Part shown: positions 23,424 through 36,155 of the stretch, piece by piece
Position numbering within the stretch: the stretch's first letter is position 1
Layout of the letters: every line of letters begins with the position of its first letter
Origin: Chamaecrista fasciculata
Taxonomy: Eukaryota > Streptophyta > Magnoliopsida > Fabales > Fabaceae
Length of the DNA: 64,000 nt
NCBI GenBank assembly: GCA_003254925.1
Contig: QANZ01018333.1
Coordinates: 43,232-107,231, forward strand
Reading direction: 5' to 3'
Program-made: the position numbers and the translations under genes
Notes under the pieces: model-generated
The model's input: the letters and a program-made list of their open reading frames with translations, nothing else
Database searches by the model: none
Told to the model about the DNA's origin: nothing

Positions 23424-24977
23424 TTTATGTGTCATTTACTCATTATACACAGGGAACGTGTGTCTTCAGCTATGCTCTGTTTTGTTGTCGCATCATTTCA
23501 TTAAGTACTAGTGTTCGTTTGCATCTTTAGGAAATGTAAATTTACGATTTTTGTTGATCAGTACCATAGGCATTTTCATTTTGTATTGCAATTTGTATGC
23601 GGGCTCCAGCGATTAGGAGCTTGATGCATGTTGCATGTAAGAATTTCAATGTTTGTGTAGGGTTCTAAATTATACATTTACCACCAAAGTTGCTTTTAAA
23701 AAAGCAATTTGGTTCTATAAAGACTCTTGCATATGTATATCTATCTCATATCTGCACTTGATTACCACCAAATTATACATTTCCTATATCAACCTAAAAC
23801 GTAAAATAAACTGAAACCCACCCCCAGAAAAAATTGTAAATTAAAACCGCCCTACGAGGTTTGGTTAATCGGTAATTGTGTAGTGTTAAGTCATGAGGTT
23901 GATGGATCCTCTATAATTGAGAAATTATATATTTTTCTGCATTTAAGCAAATTTAATATCTCAAAAAATGAAATACAGAGCTTTATAATTGTCCAAATAG
24001 AGAGAAATTCAGAGAAGACAATAACAGAAGATCTATTTTCCAGGTTGATTATTGAAAGATGAGAATTGAAGAGGAAGGATTAATTGGATGGGAATGCTTC
24101 CAACTTGTCGTATCAGCTTTTCTTCCAAGTGGCATAAGATGACATGGAACTTTTATATATGAACCTTCCTCGCCGCTGATTTTTGCAATTTGCAACTTTT
24201 CCTATCTCAAGCATTCATGTACTTATTTTGTTGGGTTCCGTCACACGAAACGAAAGAGGCATGCCTCAAAAAATATTGTTGGGTCAATTTGATAAGCTCA
24301 CGCTACAAAATATCCAGCTAGGAGCTAGCTACGTGCATCACCAAAGAGATGCGTAATTTTAACGATTTTATCATTATTCTTTATTGTTTTGCACTCTAAC
24401 GATTCTTATTAGTGTACAATAAACAAAAAATAAATAAAATAAAACAAGAGACACTGACAAGCAAGACGTACACTAAAGGAGATAAACCATTGGCATTATA
24501 TATATGAATTTGTTAATTGTATCTTCATTTTGATTAAAACTTAAAGCTAGAATTCGTGTCCTGCATACTATATTAATTAAAAAACTATCCCCTCCCACTT
24601 GGTAGAATTGATTTTGGCACGTAAAAGCTACAATTGAAATTCTGGCACAAAATTGAAATTGGAAAAATCAATCCTCTCACAATATGCAATTGTTTTTGTC
24701 TCAAAAGGAACTTTAAAGCTTGCACAATAATCTGAAACAAGACACTATACATGCATTATTTATACATAATGAAAAACCGATTATAAACATTTATACATCA
24801 TTTCAATTCCACGCCTTGAGATTCACAATGGAACCACAGAGAGCTGAAGCTACTCAATTGATCCATAAAAGTACATATATTTATAATCTAGAATTAAAAG
24901 AGAAGAATGAATAATGCAATTGTATATATTTGTGACAACGCAAGTTGAAAACAGTGATAAAAGATACTTATTATTAA
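23424..24977. other. Intergenic region
   Basis: 3' UTR of the HHP gene at the left. A short tRNA-derived-looking stretch (about 23850-23935) is discussed under rejected items. No gene supported. Confidence 0.45.
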
Positions 24978-25382
24978 TCAAAGCATGCCAGAGGGTGATC
25001 TTGTGTGAAGAGCATAGCTCCTGCTTCTGGAGTAGAAATTAGGCATGTGGTGGAGATCATCCCCAAAGTCACAAGGTTTGTCCTCGTCGATCCTTCCGAT
25101 TCCGACACTGCGACTCCTGGGAATGACCACATTTCCATTAGTACTCCTCCTAACAGAAGCAGCTCTTATGAGGTGTTTGTAATCATCTGCGGAGGAGCTT
25201 GATCTGATGAAGCTTCGAGGCAGGGCGGAGAGTTGGCCGGCGGGACACCCCATGGCGGCGTCCACGTAAGCAAACTGCCCGGAGCACTCCGTCATGCCTT
25301 TCATGTACAAGTCTCTCGCCTTACTTAGGAACCTCATCGGTGCCATCACACACCGCCTCAGTTTGCTTTCTTGCTTTCTCAT
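24978..25382 (-). CDS. Small plant-specific protein of unknown function
   Basis: Single-exon minus-strand frame of 134 residues, MRKQESKLRRC to SPSGML. It has the layout of a family of uncharacterised basic, Ser/Arg-rich plant proteins I recognise only by pattern: MAPMRFLSKARDLYMKGMTE, GCPAGQLSALPRSF, a DDYKHLIRAAS stretch, and the strongly conserved PRSRSVGIGRIDEDKPCDF near the C-terminus, followed by SRSRSYAL. There is no signal peptide or membrane segment. The conserved RSVGIGRIDEDKP core makes it very likely a real gene. Its biochemical role is not known to me. An in-frame ATG 13 codons further on (MAPMRF) is a possible alternative start. Confidence 0.82.
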   Translation of the reverse strand: MRKQESKLRRCVMAPMRFLSKARDLYMKGMTECSGQFAYVDAAMGCPAGQLSALPRSFIRSSSSADDYKHLIRAASVRRSTNGNVVIPRSRSVGIGRIDEDKPCDFGDDLHHMPNFYSRSRSYALHTRSPSGML

Positions 25383-28300
25383 TCTTTTTTTGTGAGTTGG
25401 GACTCACTCCACCCTTTATAATTGATCCAAATGCTGCAAAAATTAAACCTACTATGACATTGACACTCCACTCTGTATATATATTAATATGAAGGAGTTT
25501 AATATGGTTTCGAATATATTGGGGGTTTATATATAGATATATATACATGTATGTAAAGGCCAGCCTTCAATACTACTTTTGGGGTTTCCTTTATGTATAA
25601 GTATATAATAGGATATGGTCATTTTCTAGCTACTCCATCTTTTAACCACTCTGTTGTTCTTACTATAGGTACAAATACAAAAGAAGGTAATAAAGATATC
25701 CTTTACTTCCTACCCAAGATAACATCGACGACGATTATCTAGTAAATGGAGGAGATAACAAGTCTAATTAACAGGTAAGAGACACCAACTAATAAATCCA
25801 CGTATATATATAACATTAATATATATATGTAAGATATATAAAACAAAGAAGAGAGCCTTGCGTTGGTCGTCCAAACTCCAAAGGCAAGTGATAATATAAT
25901 ATTAAAGATGGTTAATATAATTAGCTATTGCAAGCTAGGGCGAGTGTTCTGTTACATTCACAGAGTTAATGATGTGTCAATGATGTTTAAAACTTGATTC
26001 GTGATTGTTCTGTAAAATACCCAAGTAAGTTAACTAGAGCAATTATTAATTTGAGAAATGAAGTGCATGAACAGGGTGAGGCCGGGAGGACCCGCAATCA
26101 TGTGAGAGGGCTAGCTAACCTAACAATGATGATCAATTGAAGGATCGAGTTGATAAGTCATTTTCCATGTGGCAGATTAAAGGCAAATTAAAAAGAACAC
26201 CAATCCTTAAAAAAATAAAAATTAAATAATGAAATTTCAACATGTACTTACTTTAATTAGATGGCCAATGAAGCATAACCCAAAAGCCATGCAATAGAAT
26301 GAAAAGCAAAAGCTTTTTCTGTGTAATTATGAAGACAGTTGTGTGAATGATGGAAGTAAGGAGTTTAATTAGGAGGGGTTCGTGTGGGGTTTTACATGGA
26401 ATATGTGTGTGTGTGGGGGGACTGAATCCTCTAGAGTTCCTTTCCATGCATTTCTTGTGGAGTTAGTGAAAAAATATGGATTCCATAAAATAAAAATATA
26501 TAAAAACTAAATTGTCTCTTTCTTTCTCTTCCTTTCTCTTCCTTTCTCTCTCATACTCTACAAGAAATGTAGAGAATGAAACTCTAGAGGATCCATTTCC
26601 GTGTGTGAGTGGGTGGAAATGGGACCCTGAATGAGTAGACAAACAACTTTCTGCTCTCATGTAGCATCTCATCATTACACACTTTAACTATCTAATTACT
26701 ATAATCTCAAATGCTACTCTTTCTTGCTTCCTCTTTCTCTGCTCTTTATTTCTTTCCTTTTACCAACATGGGTCGGCAAGCCTGTTTCCTCCACAATCCC
26801 ATTCCGTCCACTTTTCTTTTTTCACTTCCTTTCTTTCCTGCAAGAGTCCTCATCACTCACGTATGCTCTTGGTGGATACTAAAGAAGGTTAACGATCGAA
26901 TTTGTATGCATAAAACTTAACACCCTCCAATTTTGTGCATGTTAGAAATGGACCACTACGTGTGCTGTCAAATATAATTGTGTCTCTAATTTATATTCGT
27001 TGATTCTCTCATGTCTACTAAATAATGAGTAAAATGTTGTATTCAATCATATGAAAAATAATATGTAATGGCTAAATAATTGAGATTTATAGACCAAAAA
27101 TCACATCTAAAGAGAAGAAAATTCTAGTTCATAGACTAATAGTGGCTAGCCACTTTAATTAATGGAAGATGTAACACAAATGTGGCCCAGTTTTCTTTTC
27201 CCCCCAACTGTTTATGATTTTTCGGTGAAAAAGTCATTGATCTATTTGAACAGGGTTGGGAAAACTTTTATTAGTCCACCCATCGAAATCAAATGGGCTT
27301 AGATTTCTTTTTCTGTGAAAGAATGGCCCAATTCGTAATGAAAGGAAACACCCAAAATGCCGACTGCAGATTGCTGATTTAACTATTTACTTATTTAGTA
27401 TGTATCACTCTCTACCAAAACAAAAAGACCAAAGTAAAGAAAAAAAATATCACTTTTAGTTTCAGATAGTGTAATACTTAGAAGTTGGATTGCATGTTCT
27501 CCATCATCAGGATTCAGAAAGCCATATTACCAGGTTTACAAAAATAGAAAAAAAAAAAATCAAGAGAGTAAATATTATGTAGTAATTTGAGAAAAACAGT
27601 ATAGACTACAGAGTACATGAAATAGAAGCGTAAGTGTAATAGAAGGAGAGGCAAAGAACTAGGAATATTGAATTGGTGGAGAGAGAATATGGTAATAAGT
27701 TGTGCAAACCATTTATTATGTAACATTTACAGTAGAAACAGATAGAACTTCAAAACACTGACAATGAGCCAGGAGCAGCTCTTGCATATTTATATTCCGT
27801 GCAAAATGAAATAAAAAGGCTTCGTATATAACCCAGAATGTGACTTAACATCGTCTTCAATTTGGATGCACACGAACGAGTTCTGTTTAGCTATTTAATT
27901 TGAGCCCCTTTTTTAATTCAATGGAGCTTTGGAACTGAATATATATATAGAGTAAAATAACAATAATAATGTTAATAATGTTAATAATAATAAGTACAGT
28001 AACACGCATGCACGAAAGAAAAAAAGAAAAGAAAAGAAGAAGGGTTGGTCTTGAAAATCGAAAAATCAAAGGTAAAAAAATGTGCAAAATGTAGACCGAG
28101 GAAGAAGCAAAATGCAGGATAAAAGAATATGCCAGGCAAAACAACAGGGATCAGTTTTGTTCATGTGTGAGTGTAACCCTAAAGTGATGTTAAGTTAAAT
28201 AATAGTATTATAGAATAGAGATCCTCGTAGCGACTGCTGAGAATGAGTAAGTTGAGCATGTGAGAGTGTTTGTATAAAATAATGTTTTGGTCATGTGACA

Positions 28301-30069
28301 TTGCAAGAAGTGTGTGAAAGTTGAATCCCCAATTGTAAGATTTGCCCCGAATATTTAATGAGTCGAGGCTCCCCATGTACATGAAATTGAATAATTTAGA
28401 AAAGAGATGAAGCAAGCAAGCGTTCATCTAGATCGAAGACCACTTAAAAAAATAGAGGGAAAGAATTGAATCCAACCCTATAAAGATCCAATCTGGACAT
28501 AACCTTGAAAGTACACCTCATATTCAAACCCCAATATATGGTCCAATCTGTAATACTGCAGCTTTACGAATCCAACCAAAACCTATTCAGTTTTCTTAAT
28601 TATTTTTTTCCTGATTACAACCCACCATCTCCATCTCAACAAAAAGCGACCTAAAAATTCAAAAAAGAATAGGAATTAGTTGAGTCAAAACCTGGTCTTT
28701 CTGAGGAAATTGATTACGATAATATATATATAATTAAATAAAAAGATTAGCTAAAGAAACAGTAATACTGAGGGAGCGGGAGACAGAGTTGGCAGAGTCA
28801 CGTGTCAGTGTCCAATTGGGTGGGAAAGAAGGCAAGAGAGAGAAAGCATTGGCATTTGCATTTGCATTTGGGAAGGTAGTCAAAGCAAAAGACTGGATAA
28901 GCGTACAGTCAAAGCAAAACCTGTCACGGTCAATTTGCTTTGCTGGCTCTTTCCCTTTTCTTTTCCCCAAATTTAAAAGGAAACCCTTTTTCCTATACTC
29001 CACTTCCGCTTTTCTTTTTTCTTTTCTTGTCTTTCTTTTTTTTCATTTTACTACTTGAATCATTTTTGAGGTTACATATAACTTGTAAGTGTAACCTTTC
29101 GTTAAATTCATAATTTCATTTTATTATTGAAAAATAATAAAAACAATAATAGTTAAATTAAAAGGGGATATTGATTTTTTAAAAAACGAGAAGAGTGGGA
29201 CCAGCAAAGGCTGTTCCTTCGTGCTCGTGGGGTTTCCCTGACTGGACTTTTGTGACTGCCTTTCGTGTCTGCGACCCAACTCTCTTATTTTTTATTTTTA
29301 TATGCCTTGGAACACCAACGAATTTATCCCTTTACGCTTTCTTTCCCCTCCTTCTGCAACGTAACGCAACATAACCTAATTCCCGTTTTACACATTCATT
29401 CAAACATTGCCCGTGATGTTTTTTTTCCTCTCCAACCACTATTTATTTGTTTTAACTTTTTAAACCGAACTGCTCTTAAATGCTTTTCATTTCTTTTTAT
29501 TGCATTCTCGGTGTCACTTCTAGTTCTACTCGTATGAATGTAATTACACAACTGTAGCATTAATAATATTAAAACCTTTTCAATGCCTTCCATCTACGTG
29601 CATTGAACATACTCACTCATTTGTATCATCATCATCATACACACATTTACAACACAGATCTGCTCTTATTTATAGCATCCCTCACTTTTGAGCGACAAAT
29701 GACATTATTTTCGCTGATACGAAAACATGAACAGGAAAAAGCTTCAAACAAATAAATTTTAAGGTGAATTATTTCTAATTTCTAGGATAGTATCACGGAA
29801 GAGCGAAATGGCAGGAAGCTAACTAAAAAAAAACGTTATCCATTAATGAATTATTATTTTGACGTGAAAGGATGGATTGGGTTAGGGATAGTAGCGTAAT
29901 TTTGAGTGGAAGGGAGTTGGATTAATTAACAGAAGGGAAGGATGATTAAAAATGAAAACTTGGAAAGTAGGAGTGAGGAGAGTAAAGAGTTATATTGTGA
30001 TTTGTGAATGTGATGACTGTCTGCACGTGTGGTACGCGGGTCGAGGGGCTCCTGAACCGGCTGCAACCC
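25383..30069. other. Long intergenic region
   Basis: No gene supported over 4.7 kb. It holds a short inverted-repeat element (26423-26598), many (TA) and pyrimidine-rich runs, and a GCATTT triplet repeat near 28851-28870. Open frames on both strands at 28734-29058 lack recognisable domains and overlap each other. Confidence 0.45.
26423..26598. mobile_element. Short MITE-like inverted repeat
   Basis: Arms of about 37 bp match with a few differences: GAATCCTCTAGAGTTCC...CATTTCTTGTGG on the left and the complement of CTACAAGAAATG...CTCTAGAGGATCC on the right, enclosing a CT-rich centre. No coding capacity and no certain target duplication. Confidence 0.5.
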
Positions 30070-30285
30070 NNNNNNNNNNNNNNNNNNNNNNNNNNNNNNN
30101 NNNNNNNNNNNNNNNNNNNNNNNNNNNNNNNNNNNNNNNNNNNNNNNNNNNNNNNNNNNNNNNNNNNNNNNNNNNNNNNNNNNNNNNNNNNNNNNNNNNN
30201 NNNNNNNNNNNNNNNNNNNNNNNNNNNNNNNNNNNNNNNNNNNNNNNNNNNNNNNNNNNNNNNNNNNNNNNNNNNNNNNNNNNNN
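30070..30285. other. Assembly gap (216 N)
   Basis: Run of undetermined bases. The sequence directly to its right is an inverted repeat. Confidence 1.
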
Positions 30286-30620
30286 ACTATTTTAAGACCC
30301 TAACTATTAATTTTTTTGCGTTTGAATCCCTATTTCTTACGTCGTCATGTTAAAATACTATTTTAAAATACTATTTTTGCGTTAGTTAAAAATAGTTAGG
30401 GTCTTAAAATAGTATTTTAACTAAAGACCCTGAGATTGTTAGGCAAATTATCACGTGCACCGTTAGTTTTTTGACGGTCAAAACCACCTAGACCCTATTT
30501 TGCAAATGGAGTTAACCTCAGGCCCCAATTTGAAACTTTTCAAACCACATGTACCCTATCTGAAACAGGGCCAAACCACAGGACCCTATTTTGTAATTTA
30601 CCCTTATATTAATATCATTT
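30286..30620. repeat. Inverted and low-complexity repeat next to the assembly gap
   Basis: ACTATTTTAAGACCCTAACTATTAA at the gap edge is matched in reverse by AAAATAGTTAGGGTCTTAAAATAG at about 30387-30413. It is followed by repeated ACC-ACA-TGTACCCTAT and GACCCTATTTTG units. It looks like the end of an interspersed element whose other part is in the gap. Confidence 0.6.
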
Positions 30621-31442
30621 CCTCACCCCTACATCCCGGTCACCTGAATTATATTAATATCGATACGAAAAATTAGAAAGAAAAAAAAAAAGATTGGATT
30701 AATTTAATTTTTATGATTTGGATTTTTACTGTGATTAATTTAATTAGCCCTGTTGCCACAAAAGAAGAGAAGAGGTGTGGTGGCAGGAATGGCTTTTCTG
30801 TGCTGCTCCCTCTTCGTTCCTCGCTTGCCTATTCTCTTATGGTACGGATTTCGTTGATTAATCCTCTCACACTCACTCACTCGCTTTCTTTGTAATTTCT
30901 CTTTGATTTTCTCATCTGCCTTTCAAATATTCCTCTCCCTCTTTCCCAGTTTCCACTACTACTGTTTGCTTCCTGTTCATCTGCTTCTTCGCACTACTCT
31001 CACTGTTTCCCCCTCTTTGATTGGTTTAGATTCTTTTTAGGTTTCCCCTTTGCATCTTTATTGATTTTCTCACTGATTTTGCCCTTTTCAACCCCCTTCA
31101 GCATCAAGTGAGCAACAAGCTTGATTATACGTTCATGATGTGAGATAGGATGATGGTTGGTAATGATTCTTTTGACCATTGAAAGGGATGAGATAGATAA
31201 AGCGCCCCAACAAAAAAGAACAGGAAGAGGAGGAGGCACATTTCTACAATAAAGCCACTCTACTCTCTCTTTGCTTGTAATTTGCCCTTGACATGAGCCC
31301 TTGCCTCCCCAGTTTTATTCCTCTTTCCCTTTTCCTCACAGCTCATGTGTCTACTAGATCTAATGTCCCCTAACCCTTGCTTCTCCTTCTACTGATTCCT
31401 TCTCTCTCTGCTTTGCATTTTTTCCACTACCTCTTTCTCAAA
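30621..31442. promoter_or_regulatory. Probable promoter and 5' UTR of U-box gene
   Basis: Pyrimidine-rich leader directly upstream of the U-box ATG at 31443. No TATA box can be named with confidence. Confidence 0.3.
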
Positions 31443-32792
31443 ATGCCGATGTATCAACCTCCCAAGAGAGACGCGGTTCCTGGCTTCGACGGTGGCGGCG
31501 ACGGCCAGATTCTAGATCTGGATACCGCCGTCAAGGATGGCGTTCTTGGTGGTGTTGACGGCGGCGTCGTCGGAGGCGGAGGCGGCGAGAAATTGGATCT
31601 GAGGAAGATGATTCAAGAGCTCGACTTGTCTGAAGTTCCTTCAGTGTTTATCTGCCCAATCTCCCTTGAGCCAATGCAAGACCCAGTCACACTATGCACC
31701 GGCCAAACCTACGAGAGGTCCAACATTCTCAAATGGTTCAACATGGGGCATTTCACTTGCCCTACCACGATGCAAGAGCTCTGGGACGATTCCGTTACTC
31801 CCAACACCACACTTTACCGTCTAATATACACCTGGTTTTCGCAGAAGTACCTGCTTATGAAGAAGAGATCCGAAGATGTGCAAGGAAGGGCGTCAGAACT
31901 TCTGGAGACGCTGAAGAAGGTGAAGGGTCAGGCTCGAGTTCAAGCCTTGAAGGAGTTGCATCAAGTGGTGGCTGCTCACGCCACTGCACGAAAGACAGTC
32001 ATTGATGAAGGTGGAGTCTCTGTAATGTCTTCCTTACTCGGTCCTTTTACTTCCCATGCTGTTGGCTCCGAGGTCATTGGTATTCTTGTAAGTCTGACCC
32101 TGGATTCTGAATCCAAAAAGAATTTAATGCAACCTGCAAAGCTTTCTTTAATGGTGGATATTTTGAACGAGGGTTCAATTGAGACCAAAATCAATTGCAC
32201 CCGACTGATTGAGTCATTGATTGAGGAGAAGGATTTTCGGTCTGAGATTATCTCAAGCCACAGCCTTCTGGTTGGGTTGATGAGGCTTGTGAAGGATAAG
32301 AGACATTCAAACGGGATTCTTCCTGGACTTAGCCTTCTCAGAACACTATCCTTGCACAAAGAAGTTAGGAATTTGCTTGTTAGCATTGGGGCTGTTTCTC
32401 AGTTGGTTGAGTTGTTACCTGGTCTTGAACCTGAGTGTTCTGAATTGGCGCTTTCTATTTTAGATGCCTTGGCATCTATACCTGAAGGCAGAGTAGCTTT
32501 GAAGAACTGTTCTAACACAATACCCAGTATGGTGAATCATTTAATGAGGATCTCAGAGAACTGCACCCAATATGCATTGTCAGTCCTATGGTCTGTGTGC
32601 AATCTTGCTCCTGAGGAGTGTTCATCCATTGCTCTGGATGCAGGACTTGCTGCAAAACTCCTCCTTGTGATACAAAGTGGTTGCAATCCTATATTGAAAC
32701 AACAGTCTGCTGAGCTTTTGAAACTGTGTAGTTTAAATTATTCAGATACCATCTTCATTTCCAAGTGCAAGCTTACTAGAACAATCCAATGA
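31443..32792 (+). CDS. U-box/ARM-repeat E3 ubiquitin ligase, PUB30/PUB31 type
   Basis: Intronless gene for a 449-residue E3 ubiquitin ligase. The start is the ATG at 31443 (MPMYQPPKRD); the frame is open further upstream but without an ATG. After a Gly-rich N-terminus (with the conserved LDLDTAVKDGVLGG) comes the U-box at about residues 64-135: VPSVFICPISLEPMQDPVTL, CTGQTYERSNILKW, then CPTTMQEL. The U-box recruits the E2. The rest is made of armadillo-like helical repeats for substrate binding (for example ARVQALKELHQVV, SALLG-type repeats). Length and N-terminus match Arabidopsis PUB30/PUB31, so I assign it to that pair, which have been linked to abiotic stress responses. In Arabidopsis PUB31 lies beside BSD and ACR1 genes, as here at larger distance. 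Confidence 0.93.
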   Translation: MPMYQPPKRDAVPGFDGGGDGQILDLDTAVKDGVLGGVDGGVVGGGGGEKLDLRKMIQELDLSEVPSVFICPISLEPMQDPVTLCTGQTYERSNILKWFNMGHFTCPTTMQELWDDSVTPNTTLYRLIYTWFSQKYLLMKKRSEDVQGRASELLETLKKVKGQARVQALKELHQVVAAHATARKTVIDEGGVSVMSSLLGPFTSHAVGSEVIGILVSLTLDSESKKNLMQPAKLSLMVDILNEGSIETKINCTRLIESLIEEKDFRSEIISSHSLLVGLMRLVKDKRHSNGILPGLSLLRTLSLHKEVRNLLVSIGAVSQLVELLPGLEPECSELALSILDALASIPEGRVALKNCSNTIPSMVNHLMRISENCTQYALSVLWSVCNLAPEECSSIALDAGLAAKLLLVIQSGCNPILKQQSAELLKLCSLNYSDTIFISKCKLTRTIQ

Positions 32793-35700
32793 GTTCGTGG
32801 ATTTTAATCTGGTTGTGTCATAAACAATCCATGGATTTGCGGGGCAGGAGAAGTAAAGATCCGCCAATAGTCAGACCACAGAACTCTCAAAATAAACCCC
32901 TAGACATGGTGTGGGGTTTGAGGTGCGAGTCTCTCCTGTATATACAATAGTATTTTGATTCCAACAGTTGATTCAAATGAAGAAGAATTATAATGTGGAC
33001 ATGGGCAAAACTTTGCTCGAGTGGGTTCATTTCACTTGTGCGAGTTGCTTCTTTGTCCTCTTTTTTTCCTCTAGTTTTTCAAATAAGCCCCATCAAGAAG
33101 ATACTGAGACTTTGTATACTGGTTTTGGGGTATGTGGATGTAAGAATTCATGCTGTTGTTGGATAAAGATACTTCTTAGGAGAGTGATGAACTCACGGCA
33201 AGGATGTGGACCCGTGCAATTTCAATTGTAATTGTTGAGGGTTGATTTGTATCTTCTTCCTCTTTGGAACTGAACAGGAACAGCCTCCAACATTACATTA
33301 AAAACAGTGAGAATTTTGCTTTTGACGTCAAAATTGTAGAGACTTTGAATTTTTATTTAACGTGTACAATGGAAAACAAGCATTTCTGTTCGCTTATGTT
33401 CATAATGATCTATCTGCCTTGTTAAAGCAACTTTTCTTCAAATGATTATGCAACATTTATAATTATTATCTGAGATCAGCTGTTATTCCTTAACCAAATG
33501 AAGAAGGTGCGTTAGTTCATTCGCTTTCATGTATGTTAGCGTAATAAACTGAGGAGGAGAGGAAGCTGGACTGAAAAGTTTAATTTAGACTTTAGAGTGA
33601 TGGAAGGGGTTGTTTTCACAATTTCNCTTATCAGAAGCTTTCAATTGTTGTTTGGCCTCCACATTACCTCCAAATCAGGCAATAGTCGTGTGACTATATG
33701 CAAACAGTGCTATATGTATGCTGGCGCATGTTGATGTCCAAAAATGTACAGAATGAAAATGGAAAAGAAAAAGGAACTCAGATTTCCAAATGGCACTATG
33801 ACACGATTTGAAAGAAGCTGCATAGCAATTATTTTCCCCCTGTTGGTTCACTTTCTCTGAATCTGTTAATTGAGCACTTGATGTGGAGCAAAAGAAAACC
33901 AGCTAAAATATTAATATTATAAAAAAAATAGATTTTAGAGAAAATTTCAGAGAGTAGTTTAGAGCATCTGTTTTTCACTAATTCAGAGTTTAGTAGAGGG
34001 ATGTTTTATTTTTAGATTCTTTTTTCTAATACGTATTGTTGTTTCCTTAGTATATCACACTTTGTAACTAGAAGTCTAGAAGTTGGATTCCTCTCGTTAT
34101 AAAAAGAAAGTAACAAGAATTGAACTAAAAAATTGATGGCAAACGATGTTGGTTTAAGATAAAGATAAAGGGATTAAGTGAATGCATCGTTTAGGAGTTT
34201 AGGACTGCATCTTTGACCTTGATATTTTTTAATATATATCTATCAACATCTAAAATGTTATGTTTAATACACTAATTTTAAAATAACAAGTATTGCTTAA
34301 CAAATTAGAATGACGTTGAATCACATGATTAGAAGTATTCATAAATCTCTTTTAACATTGTTGGTGTTTTCAAACATGATTTGTATTTACATTTTATAAT
34401 AGTTTTTTTTTACATATGCTTTAAATTTCACAACATTTTTACGAATTAAAAACACCAAATCCAATAGTTACTTAACGTTTTCCATCTTTTTGGGCAACTA
34501 TGTCAATTTGGACTTCTATCCAGCCAGATATCCAGAATGTCAAAAATGTCCAATGAGGTGGGTCCGGGTTGTTCAACACGGGCTGCTCGATGAAATTCAT
34601 AGCATCATATATGCTTAAATAGGTCTTTTAATTACCTACAAAATATTAGTACAAACAAAAATTTCCTACTAAATATAATGTTGATATTGGATTACGAAAT
34701 ATGTCTCCAAAGAGAATATGTTTAGCAAGCACGCAAAGCAATCTGATAATGGAAAAAGTAGGACGCATACCATTGAGAAAGTGAATCCATCTTGATCTTA
34801 CCAACAGTTTTCGAAATGGAATCCTCAAAACATTTTCTTTCAACCCACTAAAACTTACTTATTCATTTAATTTAGACTTTTTAATTTGTAATTGATTTCG
34901 TATCCTTCCTTATTCCTTAATTAAACAATAAACGCCGGAAAAAGCAGCACGTCAATTTGATTTCACGGGTAGAGCAAGTCCCAATTTCTTCTTAAACAAT
35001 AATTAATATTACGAATATTCAATCAAATACGTCTGCAGGTGACTAGTAAGTTGTGACTTGTGACTTCCTTAGTTCCTTATACACAAGACACTGGTATTTA
35101 AATATTCATGCTGTCTTCAATATTATCGGCAGTTATTTTCCTATTAGCTTCGTTTAATACATGGTTAATGACAGAAATATGTAAAATCATAATTACTAAA
35201 TTAAATAGTGGATTTTTATAATTAACTATACATAAATCTTATCCAAAAAACAACTTATACATAAATATAGTTATTTATTCCAATATATTTTTGAAAAAAA
35301 ATGTCTGTGCCTGCATGCCGTAGCATATAGATTAGTAGCTAGAGCGAAACACATTTTTTCTTCTGGTTTTTTCCCCATCTAATTCTAATTTTTCACGTGT
35401 GTAGATTCCATATTATTGTCGTGGCGATACCATACAAAGCAAGAGCCAGATGTTGAGTACTAAAACATTGACTAAAATAATCATTAAGAGAGCATGTGCA
35501 GCTAGACAAATTGTTCCCCTAGTTTCATTTTTCAACCTTTCTCCTCTGTTAGCAATTTAGCATACATATGAAGCAATGCTAAAATTAATCGTCAAAGTCC
35601 TTGTGTATCACTATCTAATATCTTCATCATTACTTGGAATATTGAGACCATAAGATGAGAATTAATAATGAGAATTGAGAAATTATTCCACACGTTAATT

Positions 35701-35969
35701 CAAGACAAATATGGATTAATAATTATCCTGGTTTGGGTATTGAAGGGTAATGGTATACCGTATATGTCTAGCTGGATTATATTACTCAAAATAGGACACA
35801 ACAAAAGGTTGCTATTAGCGACTATATATATACTTGTGATTCTTCGTAGGTCAACAGTAATATGTCGTGCCTTCAACTTCGGTCGTTATTACCTATTCTT
35901 TTCACCGTCCAAACTCAATGTCTCAACTACTTTCAAAATTATATTAAAACTACTAGGTAATTTTCGAGA

Positions 35970-36155
35970 GTGGATCCTCAGAATTTTTATTACTTGTATT
36001 TTCTGTATAATTTAGAATGATAAAAGAAAAGATAGAGAGAGATAATGTGAGGCTCACAAAATAATAAATATATGGGACTCACACTTTTTCTTTTTACCTC
36101 TTCTTTTATCTATTTAAAATACAAAAAAAATATAAAGAACAAAGTGGATCCAAAT
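35970..36155. mobile_element. MITE-like inverted repeat with GTGGATCC ends
   Basis: Left end GTGGATCCTCAGAATT...ATGATAAAAGAAAAG and the complement of right end CTTCTTTTATCT...AAAGTGGATCC are similar over about 60 bp. AT-rich, non-coding. Target duplication not determined. Confidence 0.4.

Noticed and set aside
23850-23935. SINE- or tRNA-like stretch (GTTTGGTTAATCGG ... GAGGTTGATGGATCC)
   Set aside because: Box-like words can be picked out, but no cloverleaf, no poly-A tail and no target repeats could be established.
28734-29058. Overlapping 89-codon ORFs on opposite strands
   Set aside because: Driven by GCATTT repeats and pyrimidine-rich sequence; no family signal on either strand.
29952-30353. 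ORF spanning the assembly gap
   Set aside because: Most of it is N; nothing can be supported.
31377-31442. Upstream extension of the U-box frame
   Set aside because: No ATG in the extension; the ATG at 31443 gives the family-typical MPMYQP start.
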